In this document: in pieces, positions 1-6,430 of the stretch
How positions within the stretch are numbered: position 1 is the first letter of the stretch
How the letters are laid out: every line of letters starts with the position of its first letter
Origin: Veillonella sp.
GTDB taxonomy: Bacteria > Bacillota > Negativicutes > Veillonellales > Veillonellaceae
Assembly (NCBI GenBank): GCA_022737715.1
Contig: JAIITD010000098.1
Location: forward strand, 1-6,480
Reading direction: 5' to 3'
DNA length: 6,480 nucleotides
Position numbers and translations under genes: made by a program
Notes under the pieces: model-generated
Told to the model about the DNA's origin: nothing
What the model saw: only the letters and a program-made list of their open reading frames with translations
The model's database searches: none

Positions 1-46
1 AATACGAATGATATAAATTCTCAGTAATGTAGAGGTATTGATAACG

Positions 47-748
47 ATGTTAGATGTAACATTTCTCGCACACAGTGGCTTCCTCGTAGATGATGGCAAG
101 CGCTGTTATGTGTTTGATTATTATAAGGATCCAAACAATATTGTTTGGCAGTTGGCAAAACGTGGTCGTGAGTTGTGGTTTTTTATTAGTCACAGTCATG
201 CAGATCATTTTAACCCGTCTATTACGGAATTTGATGGTCCTCAAACGCGTTATATTTGCCATCAAGATGTACCTTTAGAGGGTAAGGTAAGAAAATGCAT
301 TACCATGAGAGCTGGCCAAGATGCGAACCTTGACGATGTAGGGATTCATATGTATGGCAGCACCGATGAAGGCGGTTCCTTCTATGTGAAAACAGATACT
401 GCAAACATTGATTCTGATTCCATTTTTCATGCGGGTGACCTTAATTGGTGGCATTGGCTTGGCGATACGCCGGAGAATAATGCGGACGCAAAGCGCATGG
501 CTTGGCGTGAATTTAAGGAATTAGAAGGCCTGTCCGCAGATGTGGCGATGTTCCCTGTAGATAATCGCTTAGAAGATGCTATGGAATGGGGTGCTATTGA
601 ATTCTTACGCCGCGTACAGGTGAAAAAGGCGTTTATTCCTATGCATCTAAATGGTCCGCTATGGACGCCATCCGTGTATTTTACAGCTCTCTTTGGCGAT
701 GTTCCTGTGTGGGAACCTCAAAAAGAAGGCGATGAATGCATATTTTAA
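47..748 (+). CDS. MBL-fold metallo-hydrolase (metallo-beta-lactamase superfamily)
   Basis: A 233-residue soluble protein with no signal peptide or membrane segment, so probably cytoplasmic. Seen directly: the metal-binding signature HSHADH at residues 49-54 (H49, H51, D53, H54), a second metal-ligand motif HAGD at 128-131, and a late histidine in PMHLNG at H200. These occur in the order expected of a binuclear metal hydrolase of this superfamily. The length is that of a bare MBL domain with no accessory domain. Family knowledge supports hydrolysis of an unspecified substrate; the sequence does not name it. The ATG at 47 is preferred because AGAGGT at 31-36 lies 10 bases upstream. An in-frame TTG at 38 would sit one base from that site. 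The gene precedes two DUF445 membrane-protein genes on the same strand after a 70-base gap, so a shared transcript is possible. Fold call firm, function unknown. Confidence 0.9.
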   Translation: MLDVTFLAHSGFLVDDGKRCYVFDYYKDPNNIVWQLAKRGRELWFFISHSHADHFNPSITEFDGPQTRYICHQDVPLEGKVRKCITMRAGQDANLDDVGIHMYGSTDEGGSFYVKTDTANIDSDSIFHAGDLNWWHWLGDTPENNADAKRMAWREFKELEGLSADVAMFPVDNRLEDAMEWGAIEFLRRVQVKKAFIPMHLNGPLWTPSVYFTALFGDVPVWEPQKEGDECIF

Positions 749-795
749 GTGACCCACGCGGTCACTACGTTATATGGGGAGAGTCTATATACGTA
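748..795 (+). repeat. Two adjacent dyads in the hydrolase/DUF445 gap
   Basis: The last base of the hydrolase stop codon begins a perfect 7-bp dyad, AGTGACC (748-754) with GGTCACT (760-766), around the loop CACGC. It is followed by a second, A+T-rich dyad: TACGT plus ATAT (766-775, one bulged T at 771) pairs with ATAT plus ACGTA (787-795). The two share base 766, so they meet and could compete at that base. Neither is followed by a T-run, so a classical intrinsic terminator is unlikely. An RNA-stability hairpin or a protein-binding dyad fits better. Function is inference only. Confidence 0.5.
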
Positions 796-818
796 ATTGA
801 GTAAGTTAGGATCAAGTG

Positions 819-2054
819 ATGATGAAAACTAAACCAGTGGCAACCACACTGTTGATTGTCATGGCTATCATATTTTTAATTTCATACCCACATAGGCACG
901 ATGCACTTTGGGCGTTTATCATGCACGTTTCGGGGGCCGCTATGATTGGTGGCCTGGCGGATTGGTATGCAGTGACAGCGCTCTTTACAAAGCCATTAGG
1001 TATTCCTTTCAAAACGGCTATCTTGCCGCGCAGTAAAGAACGGTTAATACAGATTGGTCGAACCATGCTCAGCGAAGAATTACTTCGGGTGCCACAAATG
1101 TATTATGCCATCAAACGGGAACGCGTTATGGTGCGTATCATCGAATATGGCATGAGTGACGTAGGGCAAAAACAGATACAAGAACTTTTATATGGCGTTG
1201 GCAATCAGGTACTATCCCATATGGATATTGAGCCGATGCGTAAGGAGATTAATAAGGCTGTTTATAAAGGTGTATCCAATTGGAAGGCCACACCTCTCGT
1301 TATTCTATTCGGTCGTTGCATGTTAGAACGCCATACAGCTAGTGTATTTTGGCTTTATTTTAATCGCACTTGTCAGCGTGTTATCGCGTCAAATCAGGTG
1401 TATCCATATTTGTATCGCGTCATGCTAGATATTATGAAAACCTATACTAAGGATTCATTTATGCGTGAATTAGCCATCGCCTTTGGCGGTGATGGGCTTT
1501 CACCTGAACGATTAGTAGATACGGTACAGAAAAAAGCAGTTCAGTTTTTACAAGATAACGAAGATATTGACTCGCCGTTGGGCCGCTATATATGGGGCCA
1601 AGCCATCAGATTTTTCAATAATTTGGAAACGAATGAGGAATGGCAGGCTTTCATCGAAGAACATAAGGATCAATGGGTGAAAATGGTCCTCGAAGAATGG
1701 GAAGGCAAGCTCATCGATGGGGATACGCTCGATTGGGTGCGCCTCATGGATATTGTGCTCGAACGATTTAATGTGCTAGGCAGCGAAATACTCTTAAATC
1801 CTGATAAGCAAGCACCGTTTGAACGATTCTTCTTGTTGCGCAGTATTCCGTGGCTACAAAAATTGAACCCCCTTATCGATCGTGTGGTAGACGAAGAACT
1901 ATCTCGTTACTCACCGGATGAGATTACGCACATTATACGCGGTAAAATGTATTATGATTTACAAATGGTTCGTATCAATGGCTCACTCGTAGGGGCTGTT
2001 CTCGGCGGGCTATTTTATGGCGTTACCATCCTCATTAAGGGGGTGATTGGATGA
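819..2054 (+). CDS. DUF445 family membrane-anchored protein (first of tandem pair)
   Basis: A 411-residue member of the DUF445 family (the YheB/YjiN type, PF04286), whose function is not established. Seen: an N-terminal hydrophobic segment at about 7-22, a second weakly hydrophobic stretch at about 30-46, then the family signature GGLADWYAVTALF (44-56) continuing to KPLG (58-61) and the basic ILPRSKERL (68-76). A long, charged, largely helical middle of about 300 residues follows. The C-terminal signature VRINGSLVGAVLGG (384-397) leads into a closing membrane helix. Both ends are thus probably in the inner membrane with the middle on one side of it. The start is the ATG at 819, 7 bases after AGGA at 808-811; GTG at 816 and ATG at 822 are alternatives. 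The stop overlaps the next gene's start (ATGA, 2051-2054), which implies coupled translation with its paralogue. Confidence 0.88.
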   Translation: MMKTKPVATTLLIVMAIIFLISYPHRHDALWAFIMHVSGAAMIGGLADWYAVTALFTKPLGIPFKTAILPRSKERLIQIGRTMLSEELLRVPQMYYAIKRERVMVRIIEYGMSDVGQKQIQELLYGVGNQVLSHMDIEPMRKEINKAVYKGVSNWKATPLVILFGRCMLERHTASVFWLYFNRTCQRVIASNQVYPYLYRVMLDIMKTYTKDSFMRELAIAFGGDGLSPERLVDTVQKKAVQFLQDNEDIDSPLGRYIWGQAIRFFNNLETNEEWQAFIEEHKDQWVKMVLEEWEGKLIDGDTLDWVRLMDIVLERFNVLGSEILLNPDKQAPFERFFLLRSIPWLQKLNPLIDRVVDEELSRYSPDEITHIIRGKMYYDLQMVRINGSLVGAVLGGLFYGVTILIKGVIG

Positions 2055-3361
2055 TACGATATATTAAATCTCTTACCTTGAAACAGCGGGCCAATGGTAT
2101 CTTCGGTTTAATGGTCGTGCTCTATGGTTTTGTCTTTGTGGGCCAGTTTTTCTATGATGATGAAAGCTGGTACCAGCCGCTTTATTGGGCGGTGCAGTCG
2201 GCTCTTATCGGCAGTGTGGCGGACTGGTTTGCCGTGACCGCATTATTCCGTAAGCCTTTAGGATTTCCGTATCATACAGCCTTGATTCCTCGCAATAAGG
2301 AACGCCTCATCAATGGTGTAATTAAGCTCGTAGAAACGAAGATGCTAACGCGAGATCGTTGCCAAGTGCTATTAGGAAAGGTGCAATTCGTACCTTTATT
2401 TGAAAAATTCCTATTATCTCCAGAGGGACAACGGGCTGCACGCCTTGTCATTCATCAGGGATTACATTTGTTATGGAAATCTCAAACAACCGAGGAATGG
2501 TCGCGATGGGGTGCCAAACGCATTCGTACGTTATTAGAAAAACATTCCCTTGTACCAGTGTTAAAGCATGTCTTACTCGATTTATGTGAACATAATCGCT
2601 ATGAAGGCATGGTAGTACAGGTTTTGAATGTCATTCAAGAACGTATCAACCATCCGGCTATGGTTACGTGGCTAACGGCCGTTGTTGCAGAGGAAGCACA
2701 TAAGAAAAAACGAAAGGGCTTCCTTTCAGATTTCTTGATTTCCTTATCCGAGGCCACCGATGTTGTGAACTATCGCGAAATGGCAGAGGCTATTGTGACA
2801 GAGGCGTATGCCATGTTGGAAAACTGGAAACGTCCGAATAGTCCTGAGCGGACAGCATGGCTCCGTCAGTGGGTAGATCCGATTCGACACATTGAGGAAA
2901 ACCATGTGGTCTGTGATGCTCTAGATGAGGCCTGGGAGCGTTGGATACGAGAACAAGATTGGGAATCTATCATCGAGAACCATCTATGCCCATACGTTGA
3001 AGAGTTACTTGTGGAAGGTGATGAAAATGGCGAAACCCCAGCACAAGTGCTTGTGAATATCGCCCTTGAACTTTGGCATGTATATGGTCAATCCGAAGAT
3101 CTTCGCAATCGCATTGAAACGACTCTCCACGATATTGCACGGTATGTGCTAGAACAAGGGTATGATCTCATTGAAACCATTATACGCCAAGTATTGGGAG
3201 GCCTTAGCACCGATAAATTTATCTACTTTATTGAGTCCAAGGTAGAGGATGACCTCAGCTGGATTCGTATCAATGGTGCCATTGTAGGCGCCGTGGCAGG
3301 CCTTGTGGTATGGAGCTTCCTTGAGTACGTCTATGTACCATTATTAGCTTTACTTGGTTAA
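2051..3361 (+). CDS. DUF445 family membrane-anchored protein (second of tandem pair)
   Basis: A 436-residue DUF445 protein, paralogous to the gene just upstream. Seen: an N-terminal membrane helix at about 17-34, the signature GSVADWFAVTALFRKPLG (54-71), the basic ALIPRNKERL (77-86), a long acidic and basic helical middle rich in tryptophan, and the C-terminal motif IRINGAIVGAVAGL (405-418) running into a final hydrophobic segment. The conserved ends align clearly with the first copy, while the middles share little at sight, so the duplication looks old. The AAGGGGG at 2037-2043, inside the upstream gene, ends 7 bases before this ATG and explains re-initiation after the 4-base overlap. The shared operon and equal topology suggest the two proteins work together, perhaps as a heteromer, but that is inference. 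A strong terminator follows 45 bases after the stop. Confidence 0.88.
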   Translation: MIRYIKSLTLKQRANGIFGLMVVLYGFVFVGQFFYDDESWYQPLYWAVQSALIGSVADWFAVTALFRKPLGFPYHTALIPRNKERLINGVIKLVETKMLTRDRCQVLLGKVQFVPLFEKFLLSPEGQRAARLVIHQGLHLLWKSQTTEEWSRWGAKRIRTLLEKHSLVPVLKHVLLDLCEHNRYEGMVVQVLNVIQERINHPAMVTWLTAVVAEEAHKKKRKGFLSDFLISLSEATDVVNYREMAEAIVTEAYAMLENWKRPNSPERTAWLRQWVDPIRHIEENHVVCDALDEAWERWIREQDWESIIENHLCPYVEELLVEGDENGETPAQVLVNIALELWHVYGQSEDLRNRIETTLHDIARYVLEQGYDLIETIIRQVLGGLSTDKFIYFIESKVEDDLSWIRINGAIVGAVAGLVVWSFLEYVYVPLLALLG

Positions 3362-3406
3362 ATGCCTTGTATAGCTTACAAGTAAATTACAGTATTTATA
3401 TATACG

Positions 3407-3473
3407 AAAACACCCTTCTACATGACGAGTGGTTCTCATAGTTGAGACCTGTCATGTAGAAGGGTGTTTTTTT
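3407..3473 (+). terminator. Strong intrinsic terminator, probably bidirectional
   Basis: A perfect 20-bp stem (3407-3426 with 3451-3470, core CACCCTTCTACATGAC) is closed by a 24-base tip. The tip can itself fold: GGT(T)CTCA at 3431-3438 pairs with TGAGACC at 3443-3449 with one bulged T. On the plus strand the stem runs into seven Ts (3467-3473), ideal for ending the DUF445 transcript. On the minus strand the hairpin is followed by only four Ts, but it starts just past the histidine-kinase stop codon and probably ends that transcript too. It separates convergent operons. Confidence 0.93.
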
Positions 3474-3490
3474 ATGTACATAGTGTTACA

Positions 3491-4894
3491 TTATTCTATT
3501 AATTCTTCCGATAGAGGAAGGGTGATGGAGAAGGTAGTAAATACACCTAGCTCACTTTTGGCCGTGATTGTACCGTGATGTAAATGAACAACCTTGTCTA
3601 CGAAATAGAGGCCTAAGCCTATACCGTGATTAGACTTTTTATTCCGCGATTGCTCTGTTTGATACATGCGGTTGAATATTTGTGATAAATTATCTGGTTC
3701 GATACCAATTCCGTTATCGGTAACTTCAATGATCAAATACAAGTTATTGCGTTTAGCCGTGATATTGATGGTCGATTTTGTGAATTTTATCGCATTATCG
3801 ATAAGATTTGTTACGGCACGACGTAACGATACTTCGTGGCCCGTAATGATTAAATCACTATCGATATCGGCATTGATGATGATATGCTTTTCTGCACAAA
3901 GTCGAGTGTAATCATGTATCATGTTTCTTAACATGGTACTTACATCCACAGGGGCTACATTCATTTCATAGTTATTTTCTAACCGTGCTACATCCAATAA
4001 TTGCGCTACCAGGGACGACATGAATTTGGCTTGCTCTAAAATATGGGTCAAGCCTTCTTGCATCTCCTCTGGTGTGCGCGCATATTTGATGGCGTACTCA
4101 CTTTCAGCTTGGATAACGGCAATCGGGGTACGCAATTCATGAGATACGTCGGAACTGAATTGCTTTTCCCGATTAGACGAATCTTCGAGGCCGGATAACA
4201 TGCGATTGAATGTGGTCGTCAACTCATAGACCTCATCCTTTGCAATTTCTGGCAATTCAATACGACGACTCAAGTCGTTGTTTTTACCGATAACCTTAGC
4301 CGTGTGAGTCAGTTTTCGCAACGGTTTTAGACCTTGTTTTATGAAGAGATAACCGCCGATAGAAGATATGAGCAACGCTACTAAATTGACAAGCAATAAG
4401 GCGTACAGGATATCCCCGTTTTTATCCGTAATCTTTTGGCTCGTAATAGCCCGTAAGAAACCTCGGTAATTCGGTGCATTAATCGGTACGTCATAATAGT
4501 AGAATGTCATACCATTAGCTTCGATTTCACCAACTTGGCCAAGAGAGAGATTCGATTGATTTGGAAATCCATCCGGTAAATAGCCTTTTGTGATTAATCC
4601 ATCTTGTGTGTAAACGAGATAGAATGTACCATCTTCATAAGGCTTGAACTTGCGGATGTCCGTAGACATGATGAGCGTTTGTTGTTGTAACCGATCTCTG
4701 ATTTCCGTGCTGCGTGCCGTGCCCATATAGTTATAGTAGAAAATGGACATGGAAATTAGAAGGGTAATCAGAAACAATGTATACCATAACATGATTTTAA
4801 AGGTTAGTGGTATGCGATTCCACAGGTGCTTAAATGCACCCGACATAGAATTAAGGTCGTGACCTTGTTCCTTAGTTTTCTGTTTTGAGGACAT
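3491..4894 (-). CDS. HAMP-domain sensor histidine kinase
   Basis: A 467-residue membrane histidine kinase, the sensor of a two-component system. Domain order: a cytoplasmic start; membrane helix 1 at about 33-55; an extracytoplasmic sensor of roughly 105 residues (56-161) with no motif I can name; membrane helix 2 at about 162-185; HAMP linker at about 186-238; a dimerisation/phosphoacceptor domain with SHELRTP (H252 the predicted phosphorylated histidine); and an ATPase domain with N box NLIDNAIKFT (363-372), G1 DNGIGI (393-398), F box about 406-412 and G2 GIGLGL (424-429). All catalytic boxes look intact. There is no PAS domain. The start codon lies inside the regulator gene, which ends 23 bases further on. 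GGAG sits 6 bases upstream of it, so translation is probably coupled. The ligand cannot be predicted. Sensors of this layout often read envelope or ionic stress, but that is family knowledge only. Confidence 0.95.
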   Translation of the reverse strand: MSSKQKTKEQGHDLNSMSGAFKHLWNRIPLTFKIMLWYTLFLITLLISMSIFYYNYMGTARSTEIRDRLQQQTLIMSTDIRKFKPYEDGTFYLVYTQDGLITKGYLPDGFPNQSNLSLGQVGEIEANGMTFYYYDVPINAPNYRGFLRAITSQKITDKNGDILYALLLVNLVALLISSIGGYLFIKQGLKPLRKLTHTAKVIGKNNDLSRRIELPEIAKDEVYELTTTFNRMLSGLEDSSNREKQFSSDVSHELRTPIAVIQAESEYAIKYARTPEEMQEGLTHILEQAKFMSSLVAQLLDVARLENNYEMNVAPVDVSTMLRNMIHDYTRLCAEKHIIINADIDSDLIITGHEVSLRRAVTNLIDNAIKFTKSTINITAKRNNLYLIIEVTDNGIGIEPDNLSQIFNRMYQTEQSRNKKSNHGIGLGLYFVDKVVHLHHGTITAKSELGVFTTFSITLPLSEELIE

Positions 4895-5546
4895 ATCCTA
4901 CTCCACGAACGGTTTGAATTAATTTCACATTTTCATCCGTGTCAATCTTTTTACGTAAATCCTTAATATATACATCAATTAGATTAGAGTAGCTTTCATA
5001 ATCGTATTCCCAAACATGATCTAAAATTTGTTGACGGGATAAAACGATGTTTTCGTTGCTTGCTAAATAATACAATAAATCAAATTCTTTAGCCGTCAAT
5101 GTAATCGCTTCGCCATCGCGTTTGACTGTACGTTGAGGGACGTTGATTGTCAATGGGCCAACCTTGATGTCGTTTTGTGCATGGCGTGCATTACGACGTG
5201 CTAATGCATAGATACGAGCTGTCAATTCTTCGAGATCGAATGGTTTTACAAGGTAATCGTCTGCACCTGTGTTGAGACCAGTAACCTTATCTTGTAAGGA
5301 ATCTTTTGCCGTTAATAATAAAACAGGTGTTGTATTACCTTCATTACGCATTTGGGCCAATGCGCTAATGCCATCCAATACAGGCATCATGATATCCATA
5401 ACAATTACATCATAACTAGATGTATTTACATAATCGATAGCTTGTTGACCGTTGAAACATGTATCGACAGTCATATTTTCAGCACGTAAATATTTGGCCG
5501 TAATACCATTCAGCATTTCTTCGTCTTCTACAAGTAAAATCTTCAT
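4872..5546 (-). CDS. OmpR/PhoB-family response regulator
   Basis: A 224-residue transcription factor with an N-terminal receiver and a C-terminal winged helix, the full usual length for the family. Seen: acidic pocket E7-D8, phosphoacceptor D51 in VMDIMMP, T79 in LLLTA, and K101 in the LVKPF motif. The DNA-binding domain spans about 126-222, with LTAKEFDLLYYL (150-161), DVYIKDLRKKI (191-201) containing the recognition helix, and TVRGVGYVL (212-220) for the wing. Phosphotransfer from the kinase encoded immediately downstream is expected because the genes overlap. The start ATG follows AAGGAG (5561-5556) by 9 bases. The regulon is unknown. Repeats directly upstream suggest autoregulation. Resemblance is to the ArlR/CusR type of regulator, but not enough to assign a symbol. 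Confidence 0.96.
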   Translation of the reverse strand: MKILLVEDEEMLNGITAKYLRAENMTVDTCFNGQQAIDYVNTSSYDVIVMDIMMPVLDGISALAQMRNEGNTTPVLLLTAKDSLQDKVTGLNTGADDYLVKPFDLEELTARIYALARRNARHAQNDIKVGPLTINVPQRTVKRDGEAITLTAKEFDLLYYLASNENIVLSRQQILDHVWEYDYESYSNLIDVYIKDLRKKIDTDENVKLIQTVRGVGYVLKTEN

Positions 5547-5573
5547 ATGTTTGTTCTCCTTATGTATGATTAA

Positions 5574-5607
5574 ATTATATAACTCTCTCTTAATACAACT
5601 TAATTAC
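5574..5607 (-). promoter_or_regulatory. Candidate promoter of the two-component operon with direct repeat
   Basis: On the minus strand TATAAT occupies 5579-5574, about 28 bases before the regulator start. The -35 position has no good TTGACA; the best is TTAAGT at 5603-5598 with an 18-base spacer. Overlapping that weak -35 is a direct repeat, on the plus strand TTAATAC (5590-5596) and TTAATTAC (5600-5607), with a 10-base period. This is a PhoB-type layout, in which an activator bound to direct repeats replaces the -35. Whether the neighbouring regulator binds here is inference. A TATAAT match is weak evidence in DNA this A+T-rich. Confidence 0.35.
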
Positions 5608-5652
5608 TAATCAGATTCCATTTTGTGAAAGCTGCAACACATTAGTAATTAA
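5600..5652. repeat. 12-bp perfect inverted repeat upstream of the regulator gene
   Basis: TTAATTACTAAT (5600-5611) and ATTAGTAATTAA (5641-5652) are exact reverse complements separated by 29 bases. The position, about 55-105 bases upstream of the response-regulator start, suits an operator pair bound by a dimeric regulator. No T-run follows on either strand, so it is not a terminator. The spacer includes TTGTGAAA (5623-5630), which resembles half of a Rex site only. Confidence 0.55.
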
Positions 5653-5671
5653 ATTAATATTAACATATTTA

Positions 5672-5688
5672 AGTTATATTATATAACT
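5672..5688. repeat. 17-bp palindrome with a copy near the regulator promoter
   Basis: AGTTATAT-T-ATATAACT is a perfect 8-1-8 palindrome. Its right half, ATTATATAACT (5678-5688), recurs exactly at 5574-5584 over the proposed -10 of the regulator operon. The shared 11-mer could be a binding motif. Because it contains only A and T apart from one C, chance is a real alternative. Confidence 0.35.
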
Positions 5689-5920
5689 AATTTATCTATT
5701 ATCATACCTTATACAAATGGAATGAGTAAAAAATGAATGTAATAAATGGTAAAACCCTTATATATTCATATATATAGTGTGTGTAAGCACTACTATATAA
5801 GTTTTATCTAGTATAATTAGATTTCATAAAATGAAGTATATCGAAGATTGCCGTATATGCATAGATAAGGGTGATTTTACTGATTTTGAAAGATGTAAGG
5901 AAAATCACAATAAAAACTTA

Positions 5921-5935
5921 TGATAATGATTATCA
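5921..5935. promoter_or_regulatory. Perfect Fur-type operator (7-1-7)
   Basis: TGATAATGATTATCA is an exact inverted repeat of seven bases around a central G. It matches at every position the 7-1-7 Fur box TGATAATNATTATCA known from Bacillus-type Fur. It differs from the PerR consensus (TTATAATNATTATAA) at positions 2 and 14 and from the Zur consensus (TCGTAATNATTACGA) in each half-site. A Fur-family repressor with Fe2+ would be expected to bind here. It lies 375 bases from the regulator start and about 500 from the flavoprotein start, far for direct control of either, so a promoter beside it is implied. Confidence 0.75.
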
Positions 5936-5957
5936 AGAGTGGAAAGTATACTAAAAT
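5930..5957 (+). promoter_or_regulatory. Weak candidate promoter overlapped by the Fur box
   Basis: TTATCA (5930-5935, four of six -35 bases) lies 16 bases before TAAAAT (5952-5957, five of six -10 bases). The -35 is the right half of the Fur box, the arrangement of an iron-repressed promoter. Transcription would start near 5964 and run rightward. TATACT at 5947-5952 is an alternative -10 without a matching -35. A minus-strand promoter could be the real target, but I found no good match there. Confidence 0.3.
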
Positions 5958-5983
5958 CGAGAGGTTTTAATATACATAAGCCA

Positions 5984-6017
5984 TTTAAATTCCGTGTATT
6001 TTTAGTAGGAATTTAAA
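5984..6017 (+). repeat. 10-bp hairpin downstream of the Fur box
   Basis: TTTAAATTCC (5984-5993) and GGAATTTAAA (6008-6017) are perfect reverse complements with a 14-base loop. On the plus strand a short TTTT follows at 6019-6023 after two As, so termination would be weak at best. If transcription starts near 5964 this would be the first structured element of the RNA. Confidence 0.45.
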
Positions 6018-6208
6018 AATTTTGATAACAATAAATGACCTTATTGGGGTGATATAGTCGGTAAAACATAGTATTTATTGGCCTCATATGGTTAGCTATA
6101 AAGTAAAAAATTCGGAACCGAACCAATATAAATGATATACATAAAAATAAATAGAATTTCCATTTAATATAATCGGAATGTTCAAGATTCATCTACAAAA
6201 ATATGAAA

Positions 6209-6223
6209 TGATACAGAGTATCA
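6209..6223. repeat. Second Fur-like dyad
   Basis: TGATAC-AGA-GTATCA is a 6-3-6 inverted repeat. It agrees with the Fur consensus at 11 of 14 defined positions, differing only near the centre. It lies about 40 bases upstream of the best promoter of the region. It could be a lower-affinity site of the same regulator or an unrelated operator. Confidence 0.3.
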
Positions 6224-6260
6224 ATTAAAATCATCGAAATTAATTATGCATAATAAGGTT

Positions 6261-6289
6261 TAGACATACGGGGCAATGCTCACTATAAT
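6261..6289 (+). promoter_or_regulatory. Near-consensus sigma-A promoter toward the flavoprotein gene
   Basis: TAGACA (6261-6266, five of six) and a perfect TATAAT (6284-6289) are separated by the optimal 17 bases. The spacer includes a GC-rich GGGGC that is unusual in this region. A start near 6296 would give a leader of about 140 bases before the flavoprotein ATG. This is the best promoter match I found in the window. Confidence 0.65.
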
Positions 6290-6304
6290 TATAAGTAAAG
6301 CTAT

Positions 6305-6336
6305 AAGAAAAATCGCACAAGTGTGAGGCTTTTCTT
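6305..6336 (+). terminator. Terminator- or attenuator-like hairpin in the flavoprotein leader
   Basis: AAGAAAA (6305-6311) pairs with TTTTCTT (6330-6336), and CAC (6316-6318) with GTG (6323-6325) around the loop AAGT. C6314 pairs with G6327, and there are two mismatches. The plus strand ends in TTTTCTTT and the minus strand in TTTTTCTT, so it could stop transcripts in either direction. It begins about 10 bases after the predicted start of the 6261-6289 promoter. It could be a 5' stabilising hairpin or attenuator for that transcript, or the end of an RNA starting further upstream. Confidence 0.45.
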
Positions 6337-6424
6337 TAAGGAAAAATGATTAGGTTATCAAAAATTTTTATAAGGTTTTTGAATCTAGATAGTCTAAGAA
6401 ATTTTCTTTTTATAGGTAGTTATG

Positions 6425-6430
6425 AGGAGG
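6425..6430 (+). promoter_or_regulatory. Strong Shine-Dalgarno sequence of the flavoprotein gene
   Basis: AGGAGG ends five bases before the ATG at 6436, the best ribosome binding site in the window. It decides the start in favour of 6436 over an in-frame ATG at 6346 with no stop between them. Confidence 0.85.

Noticed and set aside
38..46. TTG at 38 as the hydrolase start
   Set aside because: It would lie one base after AGAGGT; the ATG at 47 has usable spacing and starts directly at the first MBL beta strand.
50..278. Overlapping frames on both strands inside the hydrolase gene, and similar ones at 812-1066 and 3666-3911
   Set aside because: They lie within genes with clear domain signatures, lack ribosome binding sites and encode no recognisable motif.
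5623..5640. Rex-like site (TTGTGAA followed by GCAACAC)
   Set aside because: Only the left half matches; the right half agrees at about three of seven positions.
5754..5872. 8-bp complementary segments ACCCTTAT (5754-5761) and ATAAGGGT (5865-5872) as the closing stem of a structured RNA
   Set aside because: Eight-base matches over such distances are expected by chance in a region of this size, and the inner part shows only a small hairpin.
5831..5923. 30-codon plus-strand frame with three cysteines (begins MKYIEDCRICIDKG), ending at the Fur box
   Set aside because: No Shine-Dalgarno sequence precedes the ATG and no good promoter was found. Frames of this size occur by chance, although its composition is less A+T-biased than its surroundings.
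6088..6135. 15-codon frame, together with similar frames of about 16 codons at 6178-6228 and 6276-6326
   Set aside because: None has a ribosome binding site, and the last starts upstream of the best promoter's -10. Chance frames.
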